Origin: an uncultured Lentisphaeria bacterium
Lineage (GTDB): Bacteria; Verrucomicrobiota; Lentisphaeria; Victivallales; UBA1829
Reading direction: 5' to 3'
NCBI GenBank assembly: GCA_949287225.1
Contig: CASEFP010000246.1
Span: forward strand, 1 to 42,992
DNA length: 42,992 bases
Under the pieces are notes generated by a model. It had not been told where the DNA came from, did not search any database, and was given only the letters and a program-made list of their open reading frames with translations. The position numbers and the translations under genes were made by a program. Positions 1 to 7,315 of the stretch are shown piece by piece (the stretch's first letter is position 1; each line of letters opens with the position of its first letter).

Positions 1-92
1 CGCAATTCCAGCAACCTTTGACGTTCCTGGTCCGTTATTTGAATACGAATTGTCTTCATCTGTTCCTCTTCTGTTGGAGTTACAGATAACAT
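1..92 (-). CDS. partial N-terminus of unidentified protein (left edge)
   Basis: An open frame runs off the left edge on the minus strand. The visible start reads MLSVTPTEEEQMKTIRIQIT followed by DQERQRLLEL. Two in-frame ATGs are possible. The one at 90-92 is preceded by AAGGTG at about 6 nt; the one at 57-59 is preceded by GAGG at about 5 nt. The short basic and helical opening (IRIQITDQERQRLLEL) resembles the first residues of helix-turn-helix or IS630-type transposase proteins, but 30 residues cannot settle that. The surrounding 290 bases are clearly more AT-rich than the rest of the window. No function is assigned. Confidence 0.45.
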   Translation of the reverse strand, partial: MLSVTPTEEEQMKTIRIQITDQERQRLLEL

Positions 93-289
93 AGCACACC
101 TTTTCAATATTACAATATAAATTTATGCAACTTTGCTTAGTATGTCTTTCCTTGATTTTTACACATAATGATGGTATAGTAATTCAAGATAGAATATATA
201 TTTGACGAGCTGTAACCACCAGAAGCTCTATCAATGTGAAAATTTTCCTCTTTGGGGAAGAAAGAATCAGACTCTTGCATGTTTTCATT

Positions 290-1393
290 TCAGGACTCCT
301 TGTTTTGTATCCGTTGCATGACAGTATTACCTTCAACCAGACGCGGTGCGACCATGAAGCAGTTTTCCGGCGATCCTTCTGGATTCATCAGCAGTTTTCC
401 GACCGCTTTCCCCAGTTCGGAATGGCGGGCGGCGATCCGCGTAACCCGCAGATCCGCCAGCTGGAGCGGCGTGTTGCAGCAGGAAACCAGCGACAGATCT
501 TCCGGAACCCGGATGCCGGAAGCGGCGGCATTCCGGAGGAAACCGAGTGTCGCCCAGTCTCCGTAAATAACGATTGCGCTGTATGGCACGCCGCACTCTT
601 TGAGTCTGTTCCAGATTTCATCGCCGCAGGAGATGTCAAACCCGCGGTATTCCGCCATCAGCCGGGCGTCGGGAATGATGCCCGCTTCGCTCAACGCCTG
701 AATATAACCGTCGCGCCGTTCTTCAAAAGAGGGCAGATGACTGGTGCGGCGGTCCGCCAATGCGATTTGCGTATGCCCGAGCGCGATCAGGCTCTTGACC
801 GTCTCATACATGCTTCCGCGGTAATCGTTATGGGCGAACGGGATCCGTTTGTCCTCCGGGCGCCCGACCGTCAGCAGCCGGACCCCTTTTTCCAGCAGAG
901 GGTCCGTCAGCGCGGAAGGAAAATCAAATCCGGCAAGGACGGCATTGTCGCCGGGATGAAGTTCGCTGTCGAGCGCCTGAAGCAGCTGCCGGCCGTTCTC
1001 CACGGTATCCATGCATTTCAGGCGGATCCGCCAGTCGAAGGGATCCAGCGCAGCATGAAGCCCGGTCACAATCGCGCCGACGAACGGATCATCCTCGTGA
1101 TTGTGCATCGGATCGCCGATGAAAAGGCGAACCTCACGCCGCGCTTCTTCTCCATCCGTCCGTCTCTCGAATCCGATCACAAACGTGCCTTTCCCGCGTA
1201 TCCGCTCCAGCAGCCCGTCGCTGACCAGCGACGAATAGGCTTCCCGGACGGTGTTTTTACAGATGCCGAGCCGCTGAATCAGCGTATTTTCCGAAAGAAA
1301 GACCGCCCCTTTCGGATATTTTCCGCTCTGCAGTTCCCGGATCAGATAGTTCCGAACCTGATCCTTCTTCGATAAATCCGACCGTTCCATCAT
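290..1393 (-). CDS. GntR-type winged-helix / LacI-type sensor transcriptional regulator
   Basis: A 367-residue chimeric repressor. Residues about 9-75 form a GntR winged helix (QVRNYLIRELQSGKYP, ENTLIQRLGICKNTVREAYS, then the wing GLLERIRGKGTFV). The rest (about 85-365) is a LacI/periplasmic-binding-protein-like sensor that should bind a sugar or sugar derivative. No recognisable catabolic gene lies directly beside it: the next gene downstream is the left-edge fragment and the upstream neighbour is the small basic protein on the other strand. Its target is therefore unknown and may be itself or a gene outside the window. A good promoter and two direct repeats lie upstream, consistent with self-repression (inference). 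The fold is sure; the ligand is not. Confidence 0.88.
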   Translation of the reverse strand: MMERSDLSKKDQVRNYLIRELQSGKYPKGAVFLSENTLIQRLGICKNTVREAYSSLVSDGLLERIRGKGTFVIGFERRTDGEEARREVRLFIGDPMHNHEDDPFVGAIVTGLHAALDPFDWRIRLKCMDTVENGRQLLQALDSELHPGDNAVLAGFDFPSALTDPLLEKGVRLLTVGRPEDKRIPFAHNDYRGSMYETVKSLIALGHTQIALADRRTSHLPSFEERRDGYIQALSEAGIIPDARLMAEYRGFDISCGDEIWNRLKECGVPYSAIVIYGDWATLGFLRNAAASGIRVPEDLSLVSCCNTPLQLADLRVTRIAARHSELGKAVGKLLMNPEGSPENCFMVAPRLVEGNTVMQRIQNKES

Positions 1394-1403
1394 AAAACAA
1401 ACC

Positions 1404-1435
1404 TGTCATACAAGTTTAATCAAGTTATCCTACAA
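1404..1435. promoter_or_regulatory. two direct repeats, candidate operator of the GntR-type regulator
   Basis: Two 10-mers of the form TRTCMTACAA lie at 1404-1413 (TGTCATACAA) and 1426-1435 (TATCCTACAA). They are in the same orientation and 22 bp apart, about two helical turns. They sit between the -10 box and the start codon of the regulator gene, a normal place for an autorepression site. Operator function is inference. Confidence 0.4.
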
Positions 1436-1441
1436 CTTATA

Positions 1442-1469
1442 ATTATACGCAGTTTTCAATTTTTTTCAA
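1442..1469 (-). promoter_or_regulatory. sigma70-type promoter of the GntR-type regulator
   Basis: On the minus strand TTGAAA (1464-1469) is followed after 16 nt by TATAAT (1442-1447). It reads toward the regulator start at 1393, giving a leader of about 40 nt. Confidence 0.6.
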
Positions 1470-1680
1470 TAGGCGGAGCAAAGATTTTCCGATTTTTTTC
1501 AGCAGTGCTTCATCATTTACCCGGAAAAGGTTCGATGATGATGAGTATAGGAAAGCCGTGCCCGCACTTATTCCAACAGACGCGCGTATGAATACGAGAT
1601 GGCGCGGAAACAGGAAGGCCCGAAGGCGGGGGACCTGGAATATTTCAGGAAAAACCAGTGCAACTTTGGGATATTTCTCC

Positions 1681-1710
1681 TTGACATTCCCGGAAAAGAG
1701 AGTATATTCT
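1681..1710 (+). promoter_or_regulatory. strong sigma70-type promoter of the small basic protein gene
   Basis: TTGACA at 1681-1686 is a perfect -35 box. It is followed after 16 nt by TATATT (1703-1708), with TATTCT at 18 nt as an alternative. The leader to the ATG at 1774 is about 60 nt. Confidence 0.7.
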
Positions 1711-1773
1711 GTATTTTCAGCAAGTGTGCAGACAAAACATCAACAATGTAAAGATAAAACGGGAGAAGGCAAG

Positions 1774-1932
1774 ATGTCCAGACATCCGAGCTTGAAATCA
1801 ACGGGAAAAATCCGCAAGAAAAGAAACGTTCTGAAGAAATTCGAACGCGTGAACCTCCTTACCGCCGACGGACGCTGGAAACAGGGTCAGAAGGTTCTCA
1901 GCGGTCTTCCGAAAACCAAGCCCCTCGACTGA
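1774..1932 (+). CDS. PVC-type small basic protein (TIGR04137-like)
   Basis: A 52-residue, very basic protein. It begins MSRHPSLKSTGKIRKKRNVL, continues KKFERVNLL, and ends with LPKTKPLD. The pattern 'HPSL..., K.RNVLKKFERV, GRW..G, V.GLPKTK' matches the small basic protein family known only from Planctomycetes, Verrucomicrobia, Chlamydiae and Lentisphaerae. The role of that family is not firmly established; a ribosome- or RNA-associated role is often suspected from its charge and conservation. The start is set by GGGAGAAGG just upstream. A longer frame beginning at 1558 exists, but the promoter at 1681-1710 excludes it. The gene is monocistronic, between its own strong promoter and a strong terminator, which suggests high expression. 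Confidence 0.88.
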   Translation: MSRHPSLKSTGKIRKKRNVLKKFERVNLLTADGRWKQGQKVLSGLPKTKPLD

Positions 1933-1953
1933 GCGTCGAAACGGCTTGATCCG

Positions 1954-1992
1954 AAACGGGGCGTCCCTTATGCGGCAGCCCCGTTTTTTTTT
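1954..1992 (+). terminator. intrinsic terminator after the small basic protein gene
   Basis: The arm AAACGGGGC (1954-1962) pairs perfectly with GCCCCGTTT (1978-1986) across a 15-nt loop and leads into a run of nine T (1984-1992). It ends the monocistronic unit 22 nt after the stop codon and 32 nt before the aconitase start. Confidence 0.88.
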
Positions 1993-2024
1993 CACGAAAT
2001 TCCACCCTCACCCGGAGAAGAAAG

Positions 2025-3977
2025 ATGGCGAAAAACACCGTTGTCCAGAAAATCCTGAGCAATCATATCGTATCGGGCAATGCAGTTGCCGGAGAACCCG
2101 TCGCAATCCGCATCGACCAGACCCTGACGCAGGACGCCACCGGCACCATGGCGTATCTCGAACTCGAAGCAATGGGCATCGACAAGGTGAAGACGGAACT
2201 CTCCGTCTCCTACGTCGACCACAACATGATGCAGAACGGACCCGAAAACCGCAACGACCACCTCTATCTGCAGAGCGTCGCGGCGGCCAAGGGCGTGATC
2301 TTCTCGCGCCCCGGCAACGGCATCTGCCACCAGGTGCACCTCGAGCGCTTCGGCGTTCCCGGCAAAACCCTGCTCGGCTCCGACTCCCACACCCCGACCA
2401 ACGGCGGCATCGGCATGATGGCGATCGGCGCGGGCGGCCTCGACGTCGCGCTCGCCATGGCGGGCCAGCCCTTCCGGATGGCGTATCCGAAGATCATCGG
2501 CGTGAAGCTCACGGGCAGACTCTCTCCGTGGGTCGCCGCCAAGGACATCATCCTCAAGATGCTGGAAATCCTCACAACGAAAGGCAACGTCGGGTGCATG
2601 GTTGAATACTTCGGCCCCGGCGTGAAGACCCTGACCGTTCCCCAGCGCGCCACGATCACCAACATGGGTGCGGAACTCGGCGTCACCTGTTCGATCTTCC
2701 CGTCCGATGAGATGACGAAGGAGTTTCTGGAGAAACAGGGGCGCGGAGAATCCTGGGTTGAACTCAAGGCGGACGATGACGCGGAATACGACAAACTCGT
2801 CGAGATTGATCTCTCCGCGCTGAAACCGCTGGCGGCGTGTCCGTCGAGTCCGGACAACATCCGCTCGATTGCCGAACTTGCCGGCATTCCCGTCGGACAG
2901 GTCATCATCGGCTCCTGCACGAACAGCTCCTACCGCGACCTCTCCATTGTGGCGGCGATGCTGCGCGGACGCAAGATCAGCCCCGATGTAACGCTGGCAA
3001 TCGCTCCCGGCAGCCGTCAGGTGCTTGAAATGCTTGCGCGCAACGGGTCGCTGGCGGACATCATCTCCGCGGGCGCGCGCATTCTGGAAAGCGGCTGCGG
3101 CCCCTGCATCGGACAGGGACAGAGCCCGGCGAACGACACCGTCACGCTCCGCACGTTCAACCGCAATTTCCCCGGACGCACGGGGACGAAGGGCGATCAG
3201 GCGTATCTGGTCAGCCCGGAGGTCGCGGCGGCCGCGGCGCTGACCGGGAAAATCACCGATCCTGCGACACTGGGCTTCCCGTATCCCGACGTCAGGGACG
3301 CCGACAAATTCCTGATCGACGATTCGATGATGATCACGCCGCCCTGCTGCGGCAGAAGCGTTGAAATCATCCGCAAGAAAACCATCGGCAGCCCGCCGGT
3401 CAACCAGGCGCTGCCCGACACGATCAACGGCACAGTGGTCATCAAGGTCGGTGACAAGACCAGCACGGACGACATCATGCCTGCGGGCGTCCATCTGAAA
3501 CACCGCAGCAACATTCCGGAGTATGCAAAAGTCGTATTCGAGCGTTTCAACGAGGAGGGCAAGCCGACCTTCGCCCAGCGCGCAATGGCGGTCCGGGATG
3601 CGGGCGGACACGGCGTGATCGTCGGGCGCGACAGCTACGGACAGGGCTCCTCCCGCGAACACGCGGCAATCTGCCCGATGTATCTCGGCATCAAGGCGCT
3701 GATCGCGATGGCAGTCGAGCGCATTCACGCGGCGAACCTCGTCAACTTCGGCATTGTCCCGTTCACATTCGCGGACAAGGCGGACTACGACAAAATCGAA
3801 CAGGGCGATTCGATCGTGATCGAGGGTCTGCGCGAGAAGCTCGCAAAGAAGGAGACGCCCATCTGCGCCGTTCTGAAGAAAAAGGACGGTTCGCAGGCGG
3901 AAATCAAGCTCAACTATCATCTTTCCGACGAGGATATCCGGATCATTCTTGCCGGCGGCAGGCTGAATGTAAAGTAA
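2025..3977 (+). CDS. acn: aconitate hydratase (Aquifex-type, 650 aa)
   Basis: Interconverts citrate and isocitrate through cis-aconitate with a [4Fe-4S] cluster, in the cytoplasm. Three cluster cysteines are visible: C298 in GSCTNSS, and C358 and C361 in SGCGPCIGQG. The substrate-binding stretch GSDSHTPTNGG lies at about 118-128. The C-terminal swivel domain begins near 470 and contains GRDSYGQGSSREHAA. At 650 residues it is much shorter than AcnA or AcnB (about 860-890) and fits the short bacterial type first seen in Aquifex. Homoaconitase or isopropylmalate isomerase activity is less likely because both halves are fused here. The ATG follows an AGAAAG-rich site, 32 nt after the terminator of the preceding gene. 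Confidence 0.93.
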   Translation: MAKNTVVQKILSNHIVSGNAVAGEPVAIRIDQTLTQDATGTMAYLELEAMGIDKVKTELSVSYVDHNMMQNGPENRNDHLYLQSVAAAKGVIFSRPGNGICHQVHLERFGVPGKTLLGSDSHTPTNGGIGMMAIGAGGLDVALAMAGQPFRMAYPKIIGVKLTGRLSPWVAAKDIILKMLEILTTKGNVGCMVEYFGPGVKTLTVPQRATITNMGAELGVTCSIFPSDEMTKEFLEKQGRGESWVELKADDDAEYDKLVEIDLSALKPLAACPSSPDNIRSIAELAGIPVGQVIIGSCTNSSYRDLSIVAAMLRGRKISPDVTLAIAPGSRQVLEMLARNGSLADIISAGARILESGCGPCIGQGQSPANDTVTLRTFNRNFPGRTGTKGDQAYLVSPEVAAAAALTGKITDPATLGFPYPDVRDADKFLIDDSMMITPPCCGRSVEIIRKKTIGSPPVNQALPDTINGTVVIKVGDKTSTDDIMPAGVHLKHRSNIPEYAKVVFERFNEEGKPTFAQRAMAVRDAGGHGVIVGRDSYGQGSSREHAAICPMYLGIKALIAMAVERIHAANLVNFGIVPFTFADKADYDKIEQGDSIVIEGLREKLAKKETPICAVLKKKDGSQAEIKLNYHLSDEDIRIILAGGRLNVK

Positions 3978-3997
3978 CCCTGCCACAAGGGGGTATG

Positions 3998-4029
3998 TGC
4001 GGAAGAGCGGAGTGAAATTCTCTTCCGCA
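3998..4029 (+). terminator. hairpin after the aconitase gene, possible terminator
   Basis: TGCGGAAGAG (3998-4007) pairs perfectly with CTCTTCCGCA (4020-4029) across a 12-nt loop, 20 nt after the aconitase stop. The sequence after it is pyrimidine-rich but has no clear T run, so termination efficiency is uncertain. Confidence 0.4.
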
Positions 4030-4067
4030 TCCCCTTCTGATTCTTCCGGAGATTGTCGCGAAACGAC

Positions 4068-4096
4068 TTGAAAACAGCGGAAAGCGGCAATATAGT
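4068..4096 (+). promoter_or_regulatory. promoter of tRNA-Arg
   Basis: TTGAAA (4068-4073) and TATAGT (4091-4096) are separated by 17 nt, placing transcription start about 20 nt before the tRNA. Confidence 0.7.
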
Positions 4097-4121
4097 ATCG
4101 CTTCCGGAGACCAGGTCTTCC

Positions 4122-4197
4122 GCCCCGATAGCTCAGGGGATAGAGCAGCAGTTTCCTAAACTGTTGGTCGCAGGTTCAAATCCTGTTCGGGGTGCCA
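4122..4197 (+). tRNA. tRNA-Arg (anticodon CCT)
   Basis: A 76-nt cloverleaf. The acceptor arm GCCCCGA pairs with TCGGGGT (first pair G-T). The D arm contains AGCTCAGGGGATAGAGC. The anticodon arm GCAGT/ACTGT holds the loop TTCCTAA, giving anticodon CCT. The T arm contains GTTCAAATC, and the 3' end GCCA is encoded. It reads AGG arginine codons. It has its own promoter and no other tRNA follows. Confidence 0.95.
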
Positions 4198-4324
4198 TAT
4201 TTCCGCACCACTTCCCATTCCTTTGCCATGCAGTTTTTCATATGTTCCTTTGCTTGGAAGCGCAGATCCCGCAGAGAAGGGTTTGCTTGCAATCAGACGG
4301 AGAACAGCATTTCCAATCACCGCG

Positions 4325-5176
4325 TCATGGCAGGCGGCGGAATTTCCCCGGCGTGGTTCCGCGGTATTTGCGGTAGAGACGTGAAAAATAGTAGCGGTCC
4401 TGAATTCCGACCATTTCGGCAACCTCGCCGATGGAAAGTTCGCCGCGCTCCTTCAGGAGCTGTTCGGCATATGCAAGGCGTTTTTCAATAAGAAGTTTCT
4501 TGAAGCTCGTCCCCGCGTGGTTCTGGAGAAAATGCGAAACCGTGGAGACGCTCCGCCCGACCTTCCGCGCGACCGTCGAAATCTTCAGCGGCGCAGTCAG
4601 ATTCTCCTCAATGCAGCGGACAATGGAACGGTAGAGGCGGTCGCCTCCCGTCGTGACCAGTTCACGCCGGACAATGTAATCGACAAGCAGTTCCATCAGA
4701 CCGGTCAGGTTCTCCATTCCCTCCGCAGAAAGATAAGGCAGTTCGCGGAATGCCTTTTTCAACTCGGACAGTTCCCTGCGGCTCCGGGTTTTCTCCGCAA
4801 GATCGCCGGGGAGAGTCTCCGTGCTCCGGAACTGCCCGAACATCACGTAGCCGAGCAGCTTGTCTCCGGAAATCACCGGCATGATCGCCTCCCACAGATG
4901 CGCGTGGCAGAGATAGGACTGACAGCGCCCGGTCTTCCGGCTCAGCGTCTGTTTTTCACGATCCAGCCGGAGACACCGCTCCAGCGAAAAAAAACGGTTC
5001 TGCATCAGCTGGCAGAAACGACAGTTCCCCTCGCTGCGCCCCTGCCGCAGAACCTGTCCCTGCGGACCGTAGAACATCACATGAATGCGCATTACGGAGG
5101 CGAAATTGTCCAGCAGTTTCTGCACCTCGTCGCGCAGAATCAGATCCAGGGAAAAATCATGGGGTCCCGCCGTCAC
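4325..5176 (-). CDS. AraC-family regulator with PocR sensory domain
   Basis: Activator or repressor of the divergent oxidoreductase-isomerase operon (inferred from position). Residues about 8-120 form a PocR-type ligand domain with a cysteine/histidine set (C52, C55, C68, C85, C90, H91, H93 in YLCHAHLWEAIMPV). This domain family is predicted to sense small hydrocarbon derivatives. Residues about 187-283 are the double helix-turn-helix of AraC proteins, ending DRYYFSRLYRKYRGTTPGKF. The frame is open to an ATG at 5236, but a much better start is GTG at 5174-5176, six nt after AAGGAGG. That gives 283 residues and leaves the upstream DNA free for the 20-bp repeats. The ligand is unknown. Confidence 0.88.
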   Translation of the reverse strand: MTAGPHDFSLDLILRDEVQKLLDNFASVMRIHVMFYGPQGQVLRQGRSEGNCRFCQLMQNRFFSLERCLRLDREKQTLSRKTGRCQSYLCHAHLWEAIMPVISGDKLLGYVMFGQFRSTETLPGDLAEKTRSRRELSELKKAFRELPYLSAEGMENLTGLMELLVDYIVRRELVTTGGDRLYRSIVRCIEENLTAPLKISTVARKVGRSVSTVSHFLQNHAGTSFKKLLIEKRLAYAEQLLKERGELSIGEVAEMVGIQDRYYFSRLYRKYRGTTPGKFRRLP

Positions 5177-5198
5177 GGAGAACCTCCTTTGTAAAAAT

Positions 5199-5250
5199 AA
5201 TCCGTTTATTTGCAGAAAAATCCATTTATTTGCCATTTAATCTATTTACG
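5199..5250. promoter_or_regulatory. three direct repeats at exact 20-bp spacing, candidate AraC-type operator
   Basis: AATCCGTTTATTTGC (5199-5213), AATCCATTTATTTGC (5219-5233) and AATCTATTTACG (5239-5250) begin exactly 20 bp apart in the same orientation. The third overlaps the plus-strand -35 region and the minus-strand -10 box. Direct repeats about two turns apart that abut the -35 are typical of AraC-family activator sites. The repeats are seen directly; the binding protein is inferred. Confidence 0.6.
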
Positions 5251-5266
5251 AAACGGCTTTTTTCAA
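5239..5266 (-). promoter_or_regulatory. promoter of the AraC/PocR regulator
   Basis: On the minus strand TTGAAA (5261-5266) and TAGATT (5239-5244) are 16 nt apart. The -10 box lies in the third operator-like repeat and the other two repeats lie downstream, so a bound regulator would block its own transcription. Confidence 0.5.
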
Positions 5267-5273
5267 GTATAAT
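5245..5273 (+). promoter_or_regulatory. promoter of the oxidoreductase-isomerase operon
   Basis: TATAAT (5268-5273) is preceded after 17 nt by TTTACG (5245-5250), a poor -35 box that lies inside the third repeat. A good -10 with a weak -35 suggests the promoter needs an activator. It overlaps the divergent regulator promoter. Confidence 0.55.
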
Positions 5274-5327
5274 TATGGACAGAGCTGAAAAAAACTTTGC
5301 GGAAAATCCAAACACAGGAGAAGGATC

Positions 5328-6368
5328 ATGGACAAAGTCAGAATCGGACTCATCGGGCTGGGCTTCATGGGAAGCACGCACTTCAGAATCTATGAAGCGA
5401 TGAAGGATGCGCAGATCGTCGCGCTCGCGGATGTGGATCCCGTCAAGCGCAGAGGCGACATCTCCAAGGTCGTCGGCAACATCGGCAACGCCGACAACTC
5501 CCAGCCGCTCAACATGGAAGGCATCCGGACCTATGAATCGGGCTTCGATCTCATCAACGATCCCGATGTGGACGTCGTCGACATCTGCTGCCCGACGCCC
5601 GATCACGCCCCCTACATCGTCGCCGCCCTCAAAGCCGGCAAACACGTTTTCGCGGAAAAACCCTTTGCGCGGAATCTGGAACAGGCAAAGAAGATTGCCG
5701 AGGCCTATAAGAATGCAAAGACCTTCCTGAATTTCGGCATGTGCGTCCGCGCTTGGCCGGAATACCGCTACACCTACGAACAGTTCAAAGCGGGAAAATA
5801 CGGAAAACTTCTCTCCGCAACCTTCCGCCGCCTCTCCCCCGACATCGCCGGCAACGCGTGGCAGAACTGGTTCATGGACGGCAAACGCTCCGGCGGCGCG
5901 CTGCTTGACATGCACCTGCACGACACGGACGCGGTCCGCTACTTCTTCGGCCGTCCGAAAGCCGTCACCTCCGTCGGCGTGACCGGCGGCGTCAGCAACG
6001 GCGGCGTCGACCATGTGATCTCCTTCTACCACTACGACGACGGAACGGTGGTCGAAGCCGAAGGCTGCTGGATGGCGCCGAACACAACGCCGTTTGAAAT
6101 GACCTTCCAGATCATCTGCGAAAAGGCGACGATCCGTCTGATGGCGGAAGGCTTCAAGGTCTACTGGAAGGACGGCAAAGTCGAAACACCCCAGGTCGAG
6201 GCGACAACCGGATGGCATGTCGAGCTTGCCTATTTCGTCGACTGCGTCAAGAACGGCGTCAAGCCCGACAAGTATCAGGATTTCGAGTCCGTGCTCGACG
6301 GCTTCAAGATCAATGTCGCAGAACAGGAATCCGTGGACAGCGGCAAACGCGTCGAAATCAATTACTGA
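5328..6368 (+). CDS. Gfo/Idh/MocA family NAD(P)-dependent oxidoreductase
   Basis: A 346-residue cytoplasmic dehydrogenase of sugars, inositols or sugar derivatives. The N-terminal Rossmann fold shows GLIGLGFMG (7-15), and the family motif EKP follows at 110-112 (HVFAEKPFARN). The C-terminal alpha/beta half carries the active-site stretch GGALLDMHLHDTDAVRYFFG. The start follows AGGAGAAGG. It is the first gene of a two-gene operon with the isomerase/epimerase 12 nt downstream. Such a pair commonly oxidises and isomerises one sugar acid, inositol or unusual hexose (inference). The substrate cannot be read from sequence. Control by the divergent AraC/PocR protein is likely. Confidence 0.92.
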   Translation: MDKVRIGLIGLGFMGSTHFRIYEAMKDAQIVALADVDPVKRRGDISKVVGNIGNADNSQPLNMEGIRTYESGFDLINDPDVDVVDICCPTPDHAPYIVAALKAGKHVFAEKPFARNLEQAKKIAEAYKNAKTFLNFGMCVRAWPEYRYTYEQFKAGKYGKLLSATFRRLSPDIAGNAWQNWFMDGKRSGGALLDMHLHDTDAVRYFFGRPKAVTSVGVTGGVSNGGVDHVISFYHYDDGTVVEAEGCWMAPNTTPFEMTFQIICEKATIRLMAEGFKVYWKDGKVETPQVEATTGWHVELAYFVDCVKNGVKPDKYQDFESVLDGFKINVAEQESVDSGKRVEINY

Positions 6369-6380
6369 GGAGTCAACATC

Positions 6381-7238
6381 ATGTACAAGGCATTGAATTA
6401 CTGGGTGTTCGGCGGATTCGACGGACAGAAGACCCCGTATGAATTCATCGACTGGGCGGCGGAAAAGGGTCTGGACGGCGTCGAACTGACCGTCGGCGAC
6501 GTGCTTTCCCCTGAGATCACCGAGGCGGAATGCGGAAAAATTGCCGCATACGCCGCGGAACGGAAAATCGGTCTGCGCACGCTGGCCAGCGGCGCCGGCT
6601 GGGGCTGCTATCTCGGCGCGGCGGATGAAACCGAACGTCAGAATGCGCTTGCGTTCGTCCGGAAATATCTCCAGATCGCCGCATGGATCGGAGCCGAGAC
6701 CATTCTGGTTGTTCCCGGCGCAACGCGCGTTGCCTGGGATCCGAGCCGTCCCGTGCTGAGCTACAAGACCGTCTGGGAGCAGACCGCGAAATCCGTGAGG
6801 GAGCTTCTTCCGGTGGCGGAATCGCTGAAAGTCAATCTTGCGCTGGAAAACGTCTGGAACCGCTTCCTGATCTCCCCGATGGAGTGGAAACTGTTTCTGG
6901 ATCAGTTCAGCTCGAAGTATGTGGGACTCTATTTCGACGTCGGCAACGCCTGTCTGAACTGCCGTCCGCAGGACTTCCCGGAAATTCTCGGAATCTACAT
7001 CAAAGCGGTGCATCTCAAGAACTTCGAGGAGACCGACTGCGCGGGCGGACTGCACAACTTCGGCGACGATCTCTTCAAAGGCGAGGTCGATTTCAAGGCG
7101 GTCTTCGCGGAGCTGGACAAGATCGGCTACAAAGGCCCGTTCACGGTTGAAATGATCCCGTTCTGCCGCCTGCCCGATCTGGTGCTCCCGGATCAGGCGC
7201 TCGCGGACAAGATGGCGCTTCAGCTCGCCACACTGTAA
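6381..7238 (+). CDS. sugar phosphate isomerase/epimerase family TIM-barrel protein
   Basis: A 285-residue protein of the xylose-isomerase-like/AP-endonuclease-2 barrel family. Metal-ligand stretches in the right order are ILVVPGA, NLALENVWN (Glu), LYFDVGNA (Asp), KAVHLKNF (His) and FTVEMIPF (Glu). The family includes isomerases and epimerases of sugars, inosose dehydratases and hydroxypyruvate isomerases, so the reaction is open. It sits 12 nt after the Gfo/Idh/MocA gene and shares its promoter; a bidirectional terminator follows. The two enzymes probably process the same substrate in sequence. Confidence 0.9.
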   Translation: MYKALNYWVFGGFDGQKTPYEFIDWAAEKGLDGVELTVGDVLSPEITEAECGKIAAYAAERKIGLRTLASGAGWGCYLGAADETERQNALAFVRKYLQIAAWIGAETILVVPGATRVAWDPSRPVLSYKTVWEQTAKSVRELLPVAESLKVNLALENVWNRFLISPMEWKLFLDQFSSKYVGLYFDVGNACLNCRPQDFPEILGIYIKAVHLKNFEETDCAGGLHNFGDDLFKGEVDFKAVFAELDKIGYKGPFTVEMIPFCRLPDLVLPDQALADKMALQLATL

Positions 7239-7255
7239 CGGCGTGTTTTTCCAGA

Positions 7256-7294
7256 AAAAAATCCCCGGCGGACTTCTCTCCCCGGGGATTTTTT
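7256..7294. terminator. bidirectional intrinsic terminator
   Basis: AAAAAATCCCCGG (7256-7268) pairs with CCGGGGATTTTTT (7282-7294) over a 13-nt loop. With A and T runs on both sides it can end both the isomerase operon (plus) and the GntR-type regulator gene (minus), which converge here. Confidence 0.85.
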
Positions 7295-7315
7295 CTTTCG
7301 GAACGCAAAAAAGAA

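Noticed and set aside
1992..3986. 664-codon open frame antisense to the aconitase gene
   Set aside because: Shadow of a GC-rich gene: Arg/Asp/Val-rich low-quality protein, no start site, no motifs; the plus strand has all aconitase residues.
4053..4376. Small open frames over and beside the tRNA
   Set aside because: They read through the tRNA and have no ribosome site.
5226..7055. 609-codon open frame antisense to the oxidoreductase and isomerase genes
   Set aside because: Spans two well-recognised genes and their gap and has no recognisable domain.
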